Counted from the first letter of the stretch, positions 1 to 10,428 are shown. The stretch: DNA of 64,000 bases from Anaerostipes rhamnosivorans (GCF_005280655.1 NZ_CP040058.1:1087001-1151000), one strand, 5' to 3'. Notes: generated by a model from the sequence alone, not told the origin. Numbers and translations: made by a program.

Positions 1-771
<771 letters not shown>

Positions 772-840
772 GGTGCAGAAACTGCAGGACTGCGCGAGGG
801 CATGGAAATAAGATCAATACATAAATCAGGAGGAATAGAA

Positions 841-1674
841 ATGAAAATCGGATTTAACGAAGCAACTGCACTGGAATGTAAAGGACAGTCTCTGATGGCT
901 GACTTAGAAGCGTGTGAAAAATACGGATTTGATTACATCGAGATCAGATTTGACTGTGTAAAGGATTATTTGAAAGAACACACACTGGAAGAACTGGCGG
1001 ACTGGTTTAAAAACCATCATTTAAAACCATGGGCTTATAATACCTTGATCTTTTTTAACCAGAGAGACGAAGCCGGAGAAAAAGAGATTGACGAAGAGAC
1101 TGATTTTATCATTGAAGTGTGCAAGGCCATCGGCATGAAGATGCTGATCACTGTTCCGTCCTTTGATGTAAAGGATAAGAGCATCACAGAGATCAAAGAG
1201 GAAGCAGTAGAACGTCTCCGTTATTTATCCGATAAGGTGGGAGAAGATATTAAGATATCACTGGAATTCTGCGGGGCGCCGAACTGCTCCATCAACCAGT
1301 TTGGGACAGCTTACGATGTAGTGAAAGCAACAGACCGTGACAATGTAGGGGTAACAGTGGATACCTTCCATTTCCATGAGATGTGTTCTAAGTTAGAAGA
1401 TTTAGAAGCAGCGGACGGAAAGAAGATCTTTGCTTACCATCTGAATGACTGTGAGGATCTGCCTCTGGGATCATGCGGTGATGATAAACGCCTGTGGCCG
1501 GGAGAAGGTGTGGTAGATCATGCAGGAATCGCAGCTGCCTTAAAGAAGATCGGATTCGACGGGGTATGTACCATTGAAGAATTCCGTCCAGAATATTATG
1601 AAATGTCCCATGACGAGAATGTGAAAAAGTCTGCTGAAGTGACAAGGGATTTCGTAGCAAAATACTTTGCATAA
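841..1674 (+). CDS. iolI: Inosose isomerase IolI
   Basis: Interconverts keto-inositols (2-keto-myo-inositol and 1-keto-D-chiro-inositol in B. subtilis), letting other inositol isomers enter the pathway. It is 277 residues, the size of B. subtilis IolI, and from memory is very similar along its whole length (FNEAT near the start, VDTFHFH, FRPEYY, KYFA end). The xylose-isomerase-like TIM-barrel metal ligands fall at the expected positions: Glu142 (SLEFCG), Asp174 (VDTFHF), His200 (AYHLND) and Glu246 (IEEFRP). I chose the ATG at 841, 5 bases after GGAGGAATAG; an upstream in-frame ATG at 802 has no ribosome site. Confidence 0.93.
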   Translation: MKIGFNEATALECKGQSLMADLEACEKYGFDYIEIRFDCVKDYLKEHTLEELADWFKNHHLKPWAYNTLIFFNQRDEAGEKEIDEETDFIIEVCKAIGMKMLITVPSFDVKDKSITEIKEEAVERLRYLSDKVGEDIKISLEFCGAPNCSINQFGTAYDVVKATDRDNVGVTVDTFHFHEMCSKLEDLEAADGKKIFAYHLNDCEDLPLGSCGDDKRLWPGEGVVDHAGIAAALKKIGFDGVCTIEEFRPEYYEMSHDENVKKSAEVTRDFVAKYFA

Positions 1675-1692
1675 AGCATAAGGGGGACAAAG

Positions 1693-3132
1693 ATGTCTAT
1701 GAGTGAACAAACTTTAAAGATGAACATGAATGCGGAAGAAAATTATGAGGAACTGGAAGGCGAGTTTGCCAAAGTAAAGATGTCAGAGAAGCTTGCGTAC
1801 TGTGTGGGTGACCCTGCGCTGACGGTTGTATATACATTGGCCAACACTCTGCTGGTTTACTTCTATACAAATGTGATCGGGCTTTCCGCAGGAGTCATTG
1901 GTATGATCATGCTTGCTTCCCGGGCATTTGACGGAGTGTCTGATGTCATCATGGGAACCATCATTGACCGGACGCATTCTAAATATGGAAAATCCAGAGT
2001 TTGGATCCTAAGACTGGTCATTCCCTATGCGATTGCCGCGGTACTGTTGATGACAGTGCCGCACGGCACAAAAACTGTGCAGGCAGCTTATGTATTTATT
2101 ACATATAACTTATTAAACACAGTCATGTATACGGGAATCAGCCAGCCATTCCACACCCTCGGTTCTCTGATGAGCCGGGACAAACATGAGAGAGAGACCA
2201 TCAGCAATATCCGTATGTCTCTTTCCATTACAGCCAGCATGGTCGTCACGGCATTAACGCTTCCGATCATCAACTGGGTGGCTGTAAAAATTGACAACAC
2301 CCAGCTTGCCTGGATCATTGTCACAGCAGTGTTTTCTGTCATCTCTGTCCTCATTCTGTTAAACACATTCCGCTGCTGTAAAGAACGGGTAAAAGTATCA
2401 GCAAAATCAGAAGAAAAACTTCCAGTGTTCACAGCCCTGAAGCTGATGATAAAAAACAGATATTTTCTTATTTCCCTGGGATTGATGCTGTTTTATACCA
2501 TTTACCAGATCATTCTCGGAATTGACCTTACTTACTACTGCCAATATGTTTTAAATGATGTAAATCTGGTCATGCCTTTATCTATGGCTGAGAAAGTGCC
2601 GATGATCTTTGTCATTCTTCTTCTGCCAAAGCTCATACCGAAGTATGGAAAGAGAAATATGATTGTAGCCGGGTGTATTCTAGGGATTGCTGGGCAGATC
2701 GTCTTCCTGTTTAACATCACAAGTGTACCACTGGCAATTTTCTCCTCGATTATCCGTGGTATCGGAATGTCGCCGTTCTATGGAGTTCAGTATTCACTGC
2801 CGAGTGACGCCATCGAGTACGGTCAGTGGAAGTCAGGAAAACGGATCGAAGGCCTGATGTTCTCTTCCATGAGTTTTGGTCAAAAGTTTGGAGCTGGAAT
2901 CACCAATGCCGCTCTCGGAGCAGCATTGTCTTATGTGGGATATAACGGAATGGCCCAGACAGCGGCTGAGCAGGCACCGGCTGCCATCGCAGTCATCAAA
3001 GCCACTTATCTGTACGTGCCGATCGTGGTATGGGTTGTCATGATGCTGATCGCACTGTGCTATAAGCTGGATAAGACATATAAAGAAATGATAGCAGAAC
3101 TGACGGTGAGAGAACTCTCAGGAAAACTATAG
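1693..3132 (+). CDS. GPH-family cation:sugar symporter, probable inositol transporter
   Basis: Membrane transporter of the glycoside-pentoside-hexuronide:cation symporter family within MFS, 479 residues with about 12 predicted hydrophobic segments. Family signs include [20 protein letters not shown] near the N terminus, [25 protein letters not shown] (the cytoplasmic loop 2-3 signature, residues about 75-100) and [11 protein letters not shown] with SFGQKFG late in the protein. Starts at ATG 1693 after AGGGGGAC. It lies between iolI and iolE with short gaps, so an inositol or inosose substrate is the natural inference, but sequence alone does not fix it. A paralogue at 40768 sits in the second inositol cluster. 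Confidence 0.82.
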   Translation: MSMSEQTLKMNMNAEENYEELEGEFAKVKMSEKLAYCVGDPALTVVYTLANTLLVYFYTNVIGLSAGVIGMIMLASRAFDGVSDVIMGTIIDRTHSKYGKSRVWILRLVIPYAIAAVLLMTVPHGTKTVQAAYVFITYNLLNTVMYTGISQPFHTLGSLMSRDKHERETISNIRMSLSITASMVVTALTLPIINWVAVKIDNTQLAWIIVTAVFSVISVLILLNTFRCCKERVKVSAKSEEKLPVFTALKLMIKNRYFLISLGLMLFYTIYQIILGIDLTYYCQYVLNDVNLVMPLSMAEKVPMIFVILLLPKLIPKYGKRNMIVAGCILGIAGQIVFLFNITSVPLAIFSSIIRGIGMSPFYGVQYSLPSDAIEYGQWKSGKRIEGLMFSSMSFGQKFGAGITNAALGAALSYVGYNGMAQTAAEQAPAAIAVIKATYLYVPIVVWVVMMLIALCYKLDKTYKEMIAELTVRELSGKL

Positions 3133-3151
3133 GAAAGAGGTAATAATAGAA

Positions 3152-4045
3152 ATGTTGGATAAAAATAAAGTGAAATTGGGCATAGCTCCGATCGGATGGA
3201 CCAACGATGATATGCCGGATCTGGGAAAAGAAAATACCTTTGAGCAATGTGTCAGCGAGATGGCATTGGCCGGGTTCACAGGTTCCGAAATCGGAGGAAA
3301 ATACCCAAAAGATATTAAGACCTTAAAAAAGGCATTGGATATCAGAGGAATCGAAATCTGCAACTGCTGGTTTTCAAGTTTTCTGATCTCCAGACCGTAT
3401 GAAGAGACAGAGAAAGAATTTATCGCACAGACAGATTTTCTAAAGGCAATGGGCGCAAAAGTGATCGGTGTTTCCGAGCAGAGCTACAGCACCCAGGGAA
3501 AAGACCAGCCTATCTTTGTAGGGAAATATGTGATGAACGATGAGGAATGGAAGCTGCTTGCAAAAGGACTGAACAAGCTTGGAAAGATCGCCAAGGATAA
3601 GGGCATGATGCTGACCTTCCATCACCACATGGGAACTGTAGTCCAGACAGAAGAAGAGATTGACCGGTTTATGGAAGAAGTGGACCCGGATCTGGTTTAC
3701 CTTTTGTTTGACAGCGGACACTGTTCCTTTGCAGGGATCGACCCGATAAAAGTGCTTGGAAAATACATTGACAGAACAAAGCATATTCATTTAAAGGACC
3801 TCCGCTCAGACGTGGTGGCGCAGTCCAGAAAAGAAAGCTGGAGCTTCTTAAAAGGAGTGAGAGAAGGAACCTTCACAGTACCGGGAGACGGAGACGTGGA
3901 TTTTGCACCGATCTTTGACATCATTGAGAAAAGCGGATATGAAGGATATGTGGTAGTGGAGGCTGAGCAGGACCCGGCAGTTGCCAATCCGCTGGAATAC
4001 GCAATAAAGGCAAGAAAATATATTGCAGAAAAAACAGGTTTATAG
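3152..4045 (+). CDS. iolE: Inosose dehydratase IolE
   Basis: Dehydrates 2-keto-myo-inositol to 3D-(3,5/4)-trihydroxycyclohexane-1,2-dione, the second step of inositol catabolism. The 297-residue protein carries the IolE-specific start [14 protein letters not shown], then [53 protein letters not shown] and [18 protein letters not shown]. These match the B. subtilis protein as I recall it. The fold is an AP-endonuclease-2/xylose-isomerase TIM barrel with a divalent metal. Start ATG 3152 follows GAAAGAGG by 11 bases. Only one iolE is present in the window, so both inositol clusters would depend on it. Confidence 0.94.
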   Translation: MLDKNKVKLGIAPIGWTNDDMPDLGKENTFEQCVSEMALAGFTGSEIGGKYPKDIKTLKKALDIRGIEICNCWFSSFLISRPYEETEKEFIAQTDFLKAMGAKVIGVSEQSYSTQGKDQPIFVGKYVMNDEEWKLLAKGLNKLGKIAKDKGMMLTFHHHMGTVVQTEEEIDRFMEEVDPDLVYLLFDSGHCSFAGIDPIKVLGKYIDRTKHIHLKDLRSDVVAQSRKESWSFLKGVREGTFTVPGDGDVDFAPIFDIIEKSGYEGYVVVEAEQDPAVANPLEYAIKARKYIAEKTGL

Positions 4046-4069
4046 ATTTTCAGAAAGGAGTACCGCTTT

Positions 4070-4984
4070 ATGAAAATAGCATTTGACGTGGATGTGCTGG
4101 CAAAGCAGATGGATATCAACCGGATGGTGCATCAGGTGGCAGACTGGGGTTATAAATACATTGAACAGTCCCCACATCCTAGGATCAACCCATTCTATAA
4201 ACACCCACTGTTCTCTAAGGAATGTGAGGCAGAATACAGGAAAGCACTCCGGGAAACCGGAGTGGAGATCTCCTCCTTTATCGTGGTGTACCGCTGGTCC
4301 GGACCTACAGAGGAGCAGAGACAGATGGCAGTAGCCAACTGGAAGCGGATGATTGAGATTGCCGTGGACATGGGTGTGCCGGTAATCAACACGGAGCTGT
4401 CCGGGGATCCCAACCAGCAGGAGATCTGCAACGGCATGTGGTTCCGTTCTATGGAAGAACTTCTGCCGGTCATTGAGCGGGAGGGACTCCGGGTGGAGAT
4501 CCAGTCCCATCCGTATGACTTCTGCGAGCTGAACAACGAGACTTGTGACCTGGTAAAATCTTTCCGTTCTCCGAACCTTGGGTATGTGTATTCTTCTCCG
4601 CATGGCTTTTTCTATGATGAAGGCAAAGGGGATGTGCGCTCCATGTTACAGTACGCAGGGGAAGAACTGACCCACGTACTGTTTGCGGATACGTTCAACC
4701 AGACCATGGACTGCCGCTATATCGCCAACCCGCCGTGGTTAAACGGAAGAGGGAAAGCGGATGTGACCATCCACCAGCATTTAGCCATGGGAGAGGGAGA
4801 TGTGGACTTTGACGGGATCTTTGAGACGTTAAGAGAGATGGACTTCGCAAACAGCCAGTTAAGGGAAGATGCGCCGAAAGCCGGAGGAGACAACATCGCA
4901 TGTGTATCCATGTTCGGATTCCCGGAAAAGATGGAGAAGCAGGCGCCGGAGGCAAGAGAACGTATTGAACGGGAACTTCTCTAA
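4070..4984 (+). CDS. iolH: IolH-type TIM-barrel isomerase/epimerase, copy 1
   Basis: Sugar-phosphate isomerase/epimerase of the AP-endonuclease-2 family, closest in my memory to B. subtilis IolH, whose reaction is not settled. Shared features: FDVDVLAKQMD start, EQSPHPRINPFYKHP, YRWSGPTEEQRQMAVANW, SHPYDFCELNN, YVYSSPHGFFYDEGKGD and NPPWLNGRGKADVTIHQHL. Starts 25 bases after iolE stops, with AGAAAGGAG upstream. A second copy at 38863 differs in only two internal residues (K/R and V/I) plus a terminal Lys, although the first 560 bases carry about 38 silent differences. The 3' 310 bases are almost identical, which suggests recent gene conversion. Confidence 0.75.
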   Translation: MKIAFDVDVLAKQMDINRMVHQVADWGYKYIEQSPHPRINPFYKHPLFSKECEAEYRKALRETGVEISSFIVVYRWSGPTEEQRQMAVANWKRMIEIAVDMGVPVINTELSGDPNQQEICNGMWFRSMEELLPVIEREGLRVEIQSHPYDFCELNNETCDLVKSFRSPNLGYVYSSPHGFFYDEGKGDVRSMLQYAGEELTHVLFADTFNQTMDCRYIANPPWLNGRGKADVTIHQHLAMGEGDVDFDGIFETLREMDFANSQLREDAPKAGGDNIACVSMFGFPEKMEKQAPEARERIERELL

Positions 4985-5000
4985 AGAAAGGATGAATCAT

Positions 5001-5354
5001 ATGATCTATCATACAACAGTGAAGGCTGTAGGAAGTGATGTGTCTGCATTTGCCAAAAAAGGTTTTTTGATCACGTTTGGTGAACCGGCACTGGTAAGTT
5101 TGAGAGATTTTTGTTATTTTGTTGAAGTCAATCCGGTAGTTGGAGAGATAAAACCGGGGAGTAGGCTGGTCATTGATGACAATGAATATAAGATCACGGA
5201 AGTAGGAAAGATTGCTGCCCAAAATCTTGGAAAACTGGGCCATTTGACGGTATTCTTTAACGGTGACAGAGAGTGTCTGCCAGGAAGTATCTGTGTGGAA
5301 AAAAGTGAAATGCCGGAATTAAAAGCAGGAAGCCGGATATCAATTATAGAATAA
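5001..5354 (+). CDS. PTS glucitol/sorbitol IIA-like protein, phospho-His apparently absent
   Basis: 117-residue protein of the GutA/SrlB (PTS glucitol IIA) family: IYHTTVKAVG start, GFLITFGE, VIDDNEYKITEVG and AAQNLGKLGHLTVFFNG match the E. coli SrlB layout as I recall it. The stretch aligning with the SrlB active-site region (CFIHCHGE) reads CYFVEVNP, so the phosphorylated histidine seems to be Val. No IIB or IIC partner is nearby. It may be a structural or regulatory relic tied to inositol use. It is the last gene of the first inositol run, 16 bases after iolH. ATG 5001 is preferred over ATG 4992 because AAAGG (4987-4991) is 9 bases upstream of the former and abuts the latter. Confidence 0.78.
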   Translation: MIYHTTVKAVGSDVSAFAKKGFLITFGEPALVSLRDFCYFVEVNPVVGEIKPGSRLVIDDNEYKITEVGKIAAQNLGKLGHLTVFFNGDRECLPGSICVEKSEMPELKAGSRISIIE

Positions 5355-5361
5355 ATATAGG

Positions 5362-5404
5362 AGAAATCTTGTCAGTAGAAAAAGCAGGCAGGATTTCTTT
5401 TTTT
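5362..5404 (+). terminator. Rho-independent terminator of the first inositol run
   Basis: AGAAATC pairs with GATTTCT across an imperfect stem extension, followed by a T-rich run. It sits just after the IIA-like gene and before the SRAP gene. Confidence 0.6.
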
Positions 5405-5483
5405 AGGTTTGTTCACTTTGTTCTATATGAATGAAGATGGATAGAAATTGGTTACAATAATCAGATAGAAAGGAAGTGGTACG

Positions 5484-6128
5484 ATGTGCGGCAGATATTT
5501 TATCGATGAGGAAACGGTAAAAAAAGCGGAGGAATTAGTAAAAATGATTGACATAAGTCTTGCAGGGAAAAGGGAGATTTATCCTTCCAGCCAGGCTCCG
5601 GTCATTTTAAGATATGGACAGGAGATGGCCGGGGAATTGTGTTCCTGGGGATTTGATCGCTTTGACGGCAAGGGGCTGATCATCAATGCCAGGGCAGAAA
5701 CAGTCCTGGAAAAAAGAATGTTCAAAAAATATGCACAGGGCAGCCGCTGTGTGATCCCTGCGGCAGGATTTTATGAATGGAGCCGTGACAAGGTGAAGCA
5801 TGCTTTCTATCAAAGGCAGCAGCCTGACATGTATATGGCAGGGATCCTTCGTGAGAGCAAAAAAGGACAGCAGTTTGTGATCCTGACCACAGAAGCCAAT
5901 GAATCTGTCAAAGAGATCCATTCCAGAATGCCGCTAGTCCTTAAAAAAGACCAGGTAGAACAATGGGTACTCTCCGATGATGCGGTTGAATTTCTTCTGC
6001 ATCAAAGACCGGGACAGCTGGAACAGAGACGGGCCCGATCCGGAAAGTTAAGAATACGTGCGAAATTTCAAGATATGATTGGTGGCGTTTCTTACGAGAA
6101 CAACCTATACTTATCTTATAACAGATAA
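5484..6128 (+). CDS. SRAP/HMCES-family abasic-site-crosslinking protein (YedK-like)
   Basis: SOS-response-associated peptidase family. Members crosslink to abasic sites in single-stranded DNA through the N-terminal Cys2 and protect them. Visible: MCGRYF with Cys2, INARAET (about residues 67-73), CVIPAAGFYEW with the conserved Glu, ILTTEAN, and IHSRMPLVL with the catalytic-type His. At 214 residues it is normal length; the last 25 or so residues after LRIRAKF look like a non-conserved extension. Start ATG 5484 follows GAAAGGAAG. It is a single gene with a downstream XRE regulator 17 bases away. Confidence 0.9.
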   Translation: MCGRYFIDEETVKKAEELVKMIDISLAGKREIYPSSQAPVILRYGQEMAGELCSWGFDRFDGKGLIINARAETVLEKRMFKKYAQGSRCVIPAAGFYEWSRDKVKHAFYQRQQPDMYMAGILRESKKGQQFVILTTEANESVKEIHSRMPLVLKKDQVEQWVLSDDAVEFLLHQRPGQLEQRRARSGKLRIRAKFQDMIGGVSYENNLYLSYNR

Positions 6129-6144
6129 GGAGGAGGTAATGTAT

Positions 6145-6594
6145 ATGAGTTTAGGAAATAGCTTATATAACGCAAGAAAGAAAAGCGGATTATCCCAGGA
6201 AGAAGTTGCGGGGAAATTAGGTGTGAGCAGGCAGACAGTCTCAAAATGGGAAACAGATGAGACCCTTCCTGATATCCGCCAGTCTAAAAACCTGGCTGTA
6301 CTGTATCGTCTGTCATTGGATGATCTGATAGAATTTGATCCAAATATACAAGAAATAGAACAGGTCATTGAAAATACAAGCGAAGAGATGCAGAACAAGA
6401 TCGACTGGACAAAGGTCTGGGGTAAAAAATATCCAATCCTATCCACGTATCAGAAGGAAGTCCAAATCCGCGGGTATGCCGAGCAGCTGAAAGCAATGCT
6501 GGATCGTTTAAAAAGGGATTATGGTTATAATGATACCGATGCGTTTCTGGTATTAAAAGATATCATGTCCAGTGTATGGAAACAAAAGAAATAG
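6145..6594 (+). CDS. XRE-family helix-turn-helix regulator
   Basis: Cytoplasmic DNA-binding protein, 149 residues. Residues about 4-58 form a Cro/C1-type HTH: LGNSLYNARKKSGLSQEEVAGKLGVSRQTVSKWE, with SRQTVSKWE as the recognition helix. The C-terminal part (to SVWKQKK) has no family I recognise; it is rich in Lys and aromatic residues. ATG 6145 is chosen because AGGAGG at 6130-6136 lies about 8 bases upstream; ATG 6139 would be too close. Target unknown; it could control itself or the SRAP gene. Confidence 0.85.
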   Translation: MSLGNSLYNARKKSGLSQEEVAGKLGVSRQTVSKWETDETLPDIRQSKNLAVLYRLSLDDLIEFDPNIQEIEQVIENTSEEMQNKIDWTKVWGKKYPILSTYQKEVQIRGYAEQLKAMLDRLKRDYGYNDTDAFLVLKDIMSSVWKQKK

Positions 6595-6624
6595 CATAAC
6601 AAAGCCAGAGGGCACTTAAAACAA

Positions 6625-6672
6625 AAAAGCTGATGTACCAATGAGATGAACTCATTGATGCATCAGCTTTTA
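6625..6672. terminator. Bidirectional terminator hairpin
   Basis: A long stem, AAAAGCTGATG...CATCAGCTTTT with ACCAATGAG/CTCATTGAT inside, flanked by A-rich and T-rich sides. It would end the XRE transcript on the plus strand and the tRNA-Leu transcript on the minus strand. Confidence 0.8.
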
Positions 6673-6684
6673 AAATAAAAAGAA

Positions 6685-6769
6685 TGCAGTCGGAGGGACT
6701 TGAACCCTCACCCAGTTAGCCCGGACTAGATCCTTAGTCTAGCGCGTATGCCAATTCCGCCACGACTGC
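6685..6769 (-). tRNA. tRNA-Leu, anticodon AAG
   Basis: On the minus strand GCAGTCG (5' acceptor) pairs with CGACTGC, followed by discriminator A; CCA is not encoded. The D arm reads GGCGGAATTGGCATACGC, the anticodon arm is CTAGA-CTAAGGA-TCTAG with anticodon AAG (window 6733-6735), then come a long class II variable arm and the T arm AGGGTTCAAGTCCCT. The long variable arm and G-rich D loop fit Leu. Adenosine at position 34 is unusual in bacteria outside tRNA-Arg and would probably be deaminated to inosine. Confidence 0.93.
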
Positions 6770-6916
6770 ACAACACAGTTATAATATCATGGATTTTATG
6801 GAAATGCAATTAAATTTTTGTATTTTTTGAAGAACATAATACCTTTTACATTTAGGCTCCTATGATTTATAATAAGAGCTGCAATTTATTAAATCAAAGA
6901 AAAGGAATGAGAATAG

Positions 6917-7819
6917 ATGTTAATAGGATCACATGTAGGGATGAAAGGCAAGGAAATGTTTCTGGGATCTGTAAAGGAAGCATTGTCCTACGGAGCAAAT
7001 ACATTTATGGTGTACACGGGTGCGCCTCAGAACACCAGAAGAAAAGACGTTAGTGAGCTTAGGATTGAAGAGGCCTCAGAGCTTATGAAAGAATCGGGGA
7101 TTGAGACATTTGTTGTCCATGCGCCGTATATTATTAATCTGGGTAATACAGTAAAGCCGGAGACCTTTGAGCTGGCAGTAGAATTTCTGGCGCTGGAGAT
7201 CGAACGGACGAAAGCCATGGGAAGCAGTACCTTAGTGCTTCATCCGGGAGCACATGTGGGAGCCGGGGAAGAAGCCGGGATCGCCAGGATCATTGAAGGT
7301 CTTAATGAGGTTCTGACAAGAGATACGCCGCTGTATGTGGCACTGGAGACGATGGCCGGGAAGGGCAGTGAGGTTGGAAGAAATTTTGACGAGCTGAAGC
7401 GCATTTATGACGGTGTGAAACACAATGAAAAGCTGAGAGTATGCTTTGATACCTGCCACACCAGCGACAGCGGATTGGATATTGTTGAAGATTTTGAAGG
7501 TGTTATGGATTCCTTTGACCGGGCTGTGGGAAAGGATCAGATCGCGGTTTTCCACATCAATGACAGCAAGAACCCGAAGGGTGCTGCAAAGGACAGGCAT
7601 GAAAATATCGGGTTCGGTGAAATAGGGTTTGATGCACTAAATCACATCGTACACCATAAAGATTTTGAGCAGGTTCCGAAGATTCTGGAAACCCCGTATA
7701 TCAAGGAAGATGGGACAAAAAATTCTTATCCTCCTTACAAATATGAGATTGAAATGCTCAAAAAGGGAGTGTTTGATCCACAGCTGAAAGAAAAGATCTT
7801 GGAGTCAGGAGGTAAATAG
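6917..7819 (+). CDS. nfo: Endonuclease IV (AP endonuclease Nfo)
   Basis: Cleaves the backbone 5' to abasic sites in base-excision repair, using three Zn ions in a TIM barrel. The 300-residue length is typical. Seen in order: GSHVGMKG at the start, [86 protein letters not shown] and ILETPY, which together hold the family His/Glu/Asp metal ligands. Start ATG 6917 follows AAAGGAATGAG. Followed 3 bases later by the MBL-fold gene. Confidence 0.96.
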   Translation: MLIGSHVGMKGKEMFLGSVKEALSYGANTFMVYTGAPQNTRRKDVSELRIEEASELMKESGIETFVVHAPYIINLGNTVKPETFELAVEFLALEIERTKAMGSSTLVLHPGAHVGAGEEAGIARIIEGLNEVLTRDTPLYVALETMAGKGSEVGRNFDELKRIYDGVKHNEKLRVCFDTCHTSDSGLDIVEDFEGVMDSFDRAVGKDQIAVFHINDSKNPKGAAKDRHENIGFGEIGFDALNHIVHHKDFEQVPKILETPYIKEDGTKNSYPPYKYEIEMLKKGVFDPQLKEKILESGGK

Positions 7820-7822
7820 ACG

Positions 7823-8503
7823 ATGAAAGTTACATTTATTGAACACAGCGGTTTTTGCGTGGAACTTGAAAAGACGGTGTTGCTGTTTGACTATTATAAA
7901 GGGAAGATTCCTGATATGCCGAAGGAGAAAGAGGTGTATGTCTTTGCTTCCCACAGCCATCCGGATCACTTCAACCCCAAAATATTTAATCTGGAAAAGA
8001 CTTATCCGCAGATACACTATATTTTATCAGAGGATATCTCTGCAAAGGCTTTGGGAGACACAACCAGAATCAGGGAACATGAAACTAAAGATATCGGCAG
8101 CATCCGGGTGGAGACTTTGAAATCGAACGATGAAGGAGTGGCATTTCTGGTCACTGCAGAAGGGAAAACCATCTATCATGCAGGAGATTTAAACTGGTGG
8201 TACTGGAACGGGGAGCCGGAGGAAGACAATGAATATATGATCCGGTCCTATAAAGAAGAAGTAGAACGGCTCAGGGGCCGGGATATCGATCTGGCATTTC
8301 TTCTGCTGGATCCGAGGCAGGAAGATAAATACTGCAAGGGAATCAACTATTTTATCGAAGAGATTCATCCCAAAGTAGTATTTCCGATGCATGCCTTTGG
8401 AGAATATAAGATATCAAGGCACTATCTGAACTGTGATGACGGAAGGGCTTATCAGGGAATCGTAAGGGAGATAACAAGAGCGGGAGAAGAATTTACGCTA
8501 TGA
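7823..8503 (+). CDS. MBL-fold metal-dependent hydrolase
   Basis: Cytoplasmic metallo-beta-lactamase-fold protein, 226 residues, of the small UlaG-like type. The metal signature SHSHPDHF (HxHxDH) is near residue 50; a later His in IYHAGDLN (about residue 118) and MHAFGEY near the end are further ligands. Substrate unknown. It starts 3 bases after nfo and its stop overlaps the DUF3343 start in ATGA, so translation of nfo, this gene and the selenium-related genes is probably coupled. Confidence 0.85.
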   Translation: MKVTFIEHSGFCVELEKTVLLFDYYKGKIPDMPKEKEVYVFASHSHPDHFNPKIFNLEKTYPQIHYILSEDISAKALGDTTRIREHETKDIGSIRVETLKSNDEGVAFLVTAEGKTIYHAGDLNWWYWNGEPEEDNEYMIRSYKEEVERLRGRDIDLAFLLLDPRQEDKYCKGINYFIEEIHPKVVFPMHAFGEYKISRHYLNCDDGRAYQGIVREITRAGEEFTL

Positions 8504-8736
8504 GAGAGAAGAGACTCCGCCTGGTCGTTGCGTTTCCCAATACGACCAGTGCCATGGCTATGGAAAAGCACTGCAGAATAAGCGGTGTTGAGGGGCGTCT
8601 GATCGCAGTGCCCCCGGTGATCACTGCTGGGTGCGGAATGGCGTGGTGCGCGGAACTGAAAGAGGAGACTGCGATAAAGGAGATTCTCAAACGGGAAGGT
8701 ATAGAGACGGAAGGAATCTACCAGATATTGTTGTAA
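8500..8736 (+). CDS. DUF3343 putative Se/S carrier-like protein
   Basis: 78-residue protein matching the DUF3343 layout: an early [13 protein letters not shown] helix and the GCGMAWCAE motif whose two Cys could carry a persulfide or perselenide. Such proteins are often annotated as putative Se/S carriers and are commonly found beside selD, yedF and cysteine desulfurase, exactly as here. Overlaps the previous gene by 4 bases. The carrier function is inferred from context and annotation practice; it is not proven by the sequence. Confidence 0.82.
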   Translation: MREKRLRLVVAFPNTTSAMAMEKHCRISGVEGRLIAVPPVITAGCGMAWCAELKEETAIKEILKREGIETEGIYQILL

Positions 8737-8747
8737 GGAGAGTATGT

Positions 8748-9773
8748 ATGGGAAAAGAGAATATTGTGTTCTGCAAGAGCGGCGGCTGTACAGCAAAACT
8801 TGGACCCGGAATGCTGGACCATGTCTTGAGTAAGATACCAAAAAATAAGGACGAAAATCTCCTGGTCGGGTTCGATCACGCAGACGACGCGGCGGTTTAC
8901 CGAATCAGCGAGGACCTGGCAGTTGTCCAGACGCTGGATTTTTTTCCGCCTATGGTGGAGGATCCGTATACCTTTGGACAGATCGCGGCTGCCAATGCAT
9001 TAAGTGACATTTATGCCATGGGGGGGACAGTGAAAACAGCACTGAATATCGTATGTTTCCCGGAGCAGATGGATCTCAACATATTGGGTGAGATTCTGCT
9101 TGGGGGGAACTCTAAGGTGACGGAGGCAGGAGGTACCCTGGCAGGAGGGCATTCCATCGCGGACTCAGATGTAAAGTACGGAATGTCAGTGATGGGAACC
9201 ATTCATCCGGACAAGATCCTTACCAATAACGGTGTGCAGGACGGAGATATGCTTCTGCTGACAAAGCCGCTGGGTGTGGGCATTGTGCTGGCGGCCAGCC
9301 AGATGAAGGATGCCTCTAAGGCCGCTTATGACCAGGCGGTCCGTTCTATGACCACCTTAAATAAATATGCGGCGGAAATCCTGTCGGGTTATGAGGTCCA
9401 CGGATGTACCGATGTGACCGGGTTTGGATTTTTGAAGCATTTGTCTGAAATGTTGGGGGAAGCTCAATCTGCGGACATTGATTCGTCTGTTATCCCATTT
9501 ATTGAAGGTGCGGATCATTATGCAAATGAGTTCTACCTGACAGCGGCAGGGCAGAGAAACCGGAATGCAGTGGGTAGTGACGTGGAGTTTTTAAATGTGC
9601 CTTTCTGGATGGAAGAATTATTATTTGACCCCCAGACTTCAGGAGGGCTGCTGGCCAGCGTCAGACAGGAAGATGCCCAAAGTGCTTTAAAAGAGTTAAA
9701 AGAACTGGAACTTCCGTGTGCGATCGTGGGTAGAATCACGAAACGAAGAGAGAAGAAGATCACAGTGCGATGA
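8748..9773 (+). CDS. selD: Selenophosphate synthase SelD (Cys form)
   Basis: Makes selenophosphate from selenide and ATP, the Se donor for selenocysteine tRNA and modified tRNA. The protein is 341 residues. Near the N terminus [13 protein letters not shown] holds the catalytic Cys and Lys; in many clostridial homologues that Cys is selenocysteine, but here the codon is an ordinary Cys. Further AIRS/PurM-fold signatures: [37 protein letters not shown] and [13 protein letters not shown] 8748 after TAAGGAGAG is chosen; upstream in-frame starts run back into DUF3343. Confidence 0.95.
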   Translation: MGKENIVFCKSGGCTAKLGPGMLDHVLSKIPKNKDENLLVGFDHADDAAVYRISEDLAVVQTLDFFPPMVEDPYTFGQIAAANALSDIYAMGGTVKTALNIVCFPEQMDLNILGEILLGGNSKVTEAGGTLAGGHSIADSDVKYGMSVMGTIHPDKILTNNGVQDGDMLLLTKPLGVGIVLAASQMKDASKAAYDQAVRSMTTLNKYAAEILSGYEVHGCTDVTGFGFLKHLSEMLGEAQSADIDSSVIPFIEGADHYANEFYLTAAGQRNRNAVGSDVEFLNVPFWMEELLFDPQTSGGLLASVRQEDAQSALKELKELELPCAIVGRITKRREKKITVR

Positions 9774-9788
9774 AGGAAGGAGCATAAG

Positions 9789-10409
9789 ATGGAAAAAAGA
9801 ATCAATGCAGTGGGGAAACAGTGTCCGATGCCGGTGATCCTGGCCAAGAAAGCGTTGGAAGAGTCACCGGAAGGCAGCACGGTGATCGTGACAGTGGATA
9901 ATGATATTGCGGTGCAGAACTTAGGAAAGCTGGCTCTGCAGAAGGGATACGGTTTTTTATCCAAGGAACTGAATACGAACCTTTTTGAAGTGAGTATGAC
10001 GGCAGGACGCACAGAGGCCAATAAGCTGTCAGAGAATCCTCAGGTACAGGACATGGAAGTACCGGCGGAATTCTCAGACATTGTCGTTGTCCTTTCTTCT
10101 GACAAGATGGGAGAAGGAGATGAGGTTCTTGGAAAGATGCTGATGAAGGGGTTTGTGTTTGCGCTGACCCAGCTGGAGCAAAAACCAGATACCGTCCTCC
10201 TTTTTAATAATGGAGCGAAGCTTTCCTGTGAGGGTGCAGACACATTAAATGACTTAAAGACCTTGGAAGCCGGGGGATCAGAGATTCTTACCTGCGGGAC
10301 CTGCCTGAATCATTATGGACTGGAAGAACAGCTTGCCGTCGGGGAAGTGACCAACATGTATATGATCGCAGAGACTATGATGCAGGCAGGAAAGATCATC
10401 AAACCTTAG
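9789..10409 (+). CDS. yedF: Selenium metabolism sulfurtransferase-like protein YedF
   Basis: 206-residue two-domain protein. Residues 1-75 are a TusA-like domain with the CPMPV motif (Cys about residue 12, GKQCPMPVILAKKAL). Residues about 95-206 are a DsrE-like domain with VVLSSDKMGEGD, FNNGAKL and ILTCGTCLNHYG, which carries a CxxC. This architecture is the one annotated as selenium metabolism protein YedF. It follows selD by 15 bases and precedes a cysteine desulfurase, supporting a role in moving sulfane S or Se to SelD. Confidence 0.92.
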   Translation: MEKRINAVGKQCPMPVILAKKALEESPEGSTVIVTVDNDIAVQNLGKLALQKGYGFLSKELNTNLFEVSMTAGRTEANKLSENPQVQDMEVPAEFSDIVVVLSSDKMGEGDEVLGKMLMKGFVFALTQLEQKPDTVLLFNNGAKLSCEGADTLNDLKTLEAGGSEILTCGTCLNHYGLEEQLAVGEVTNMYMIAETMMQAGKIIKP

Positions 10410-10428
10410 ATCATCCCGGGAGGTGCTT

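Noticed and set aside
5990..6128. Possible frameshift in the C terminus of the SRAP protein
   Set aside because: Other frames do not restore family-like sequence; the conserved core is complete and the tail is simply variable.
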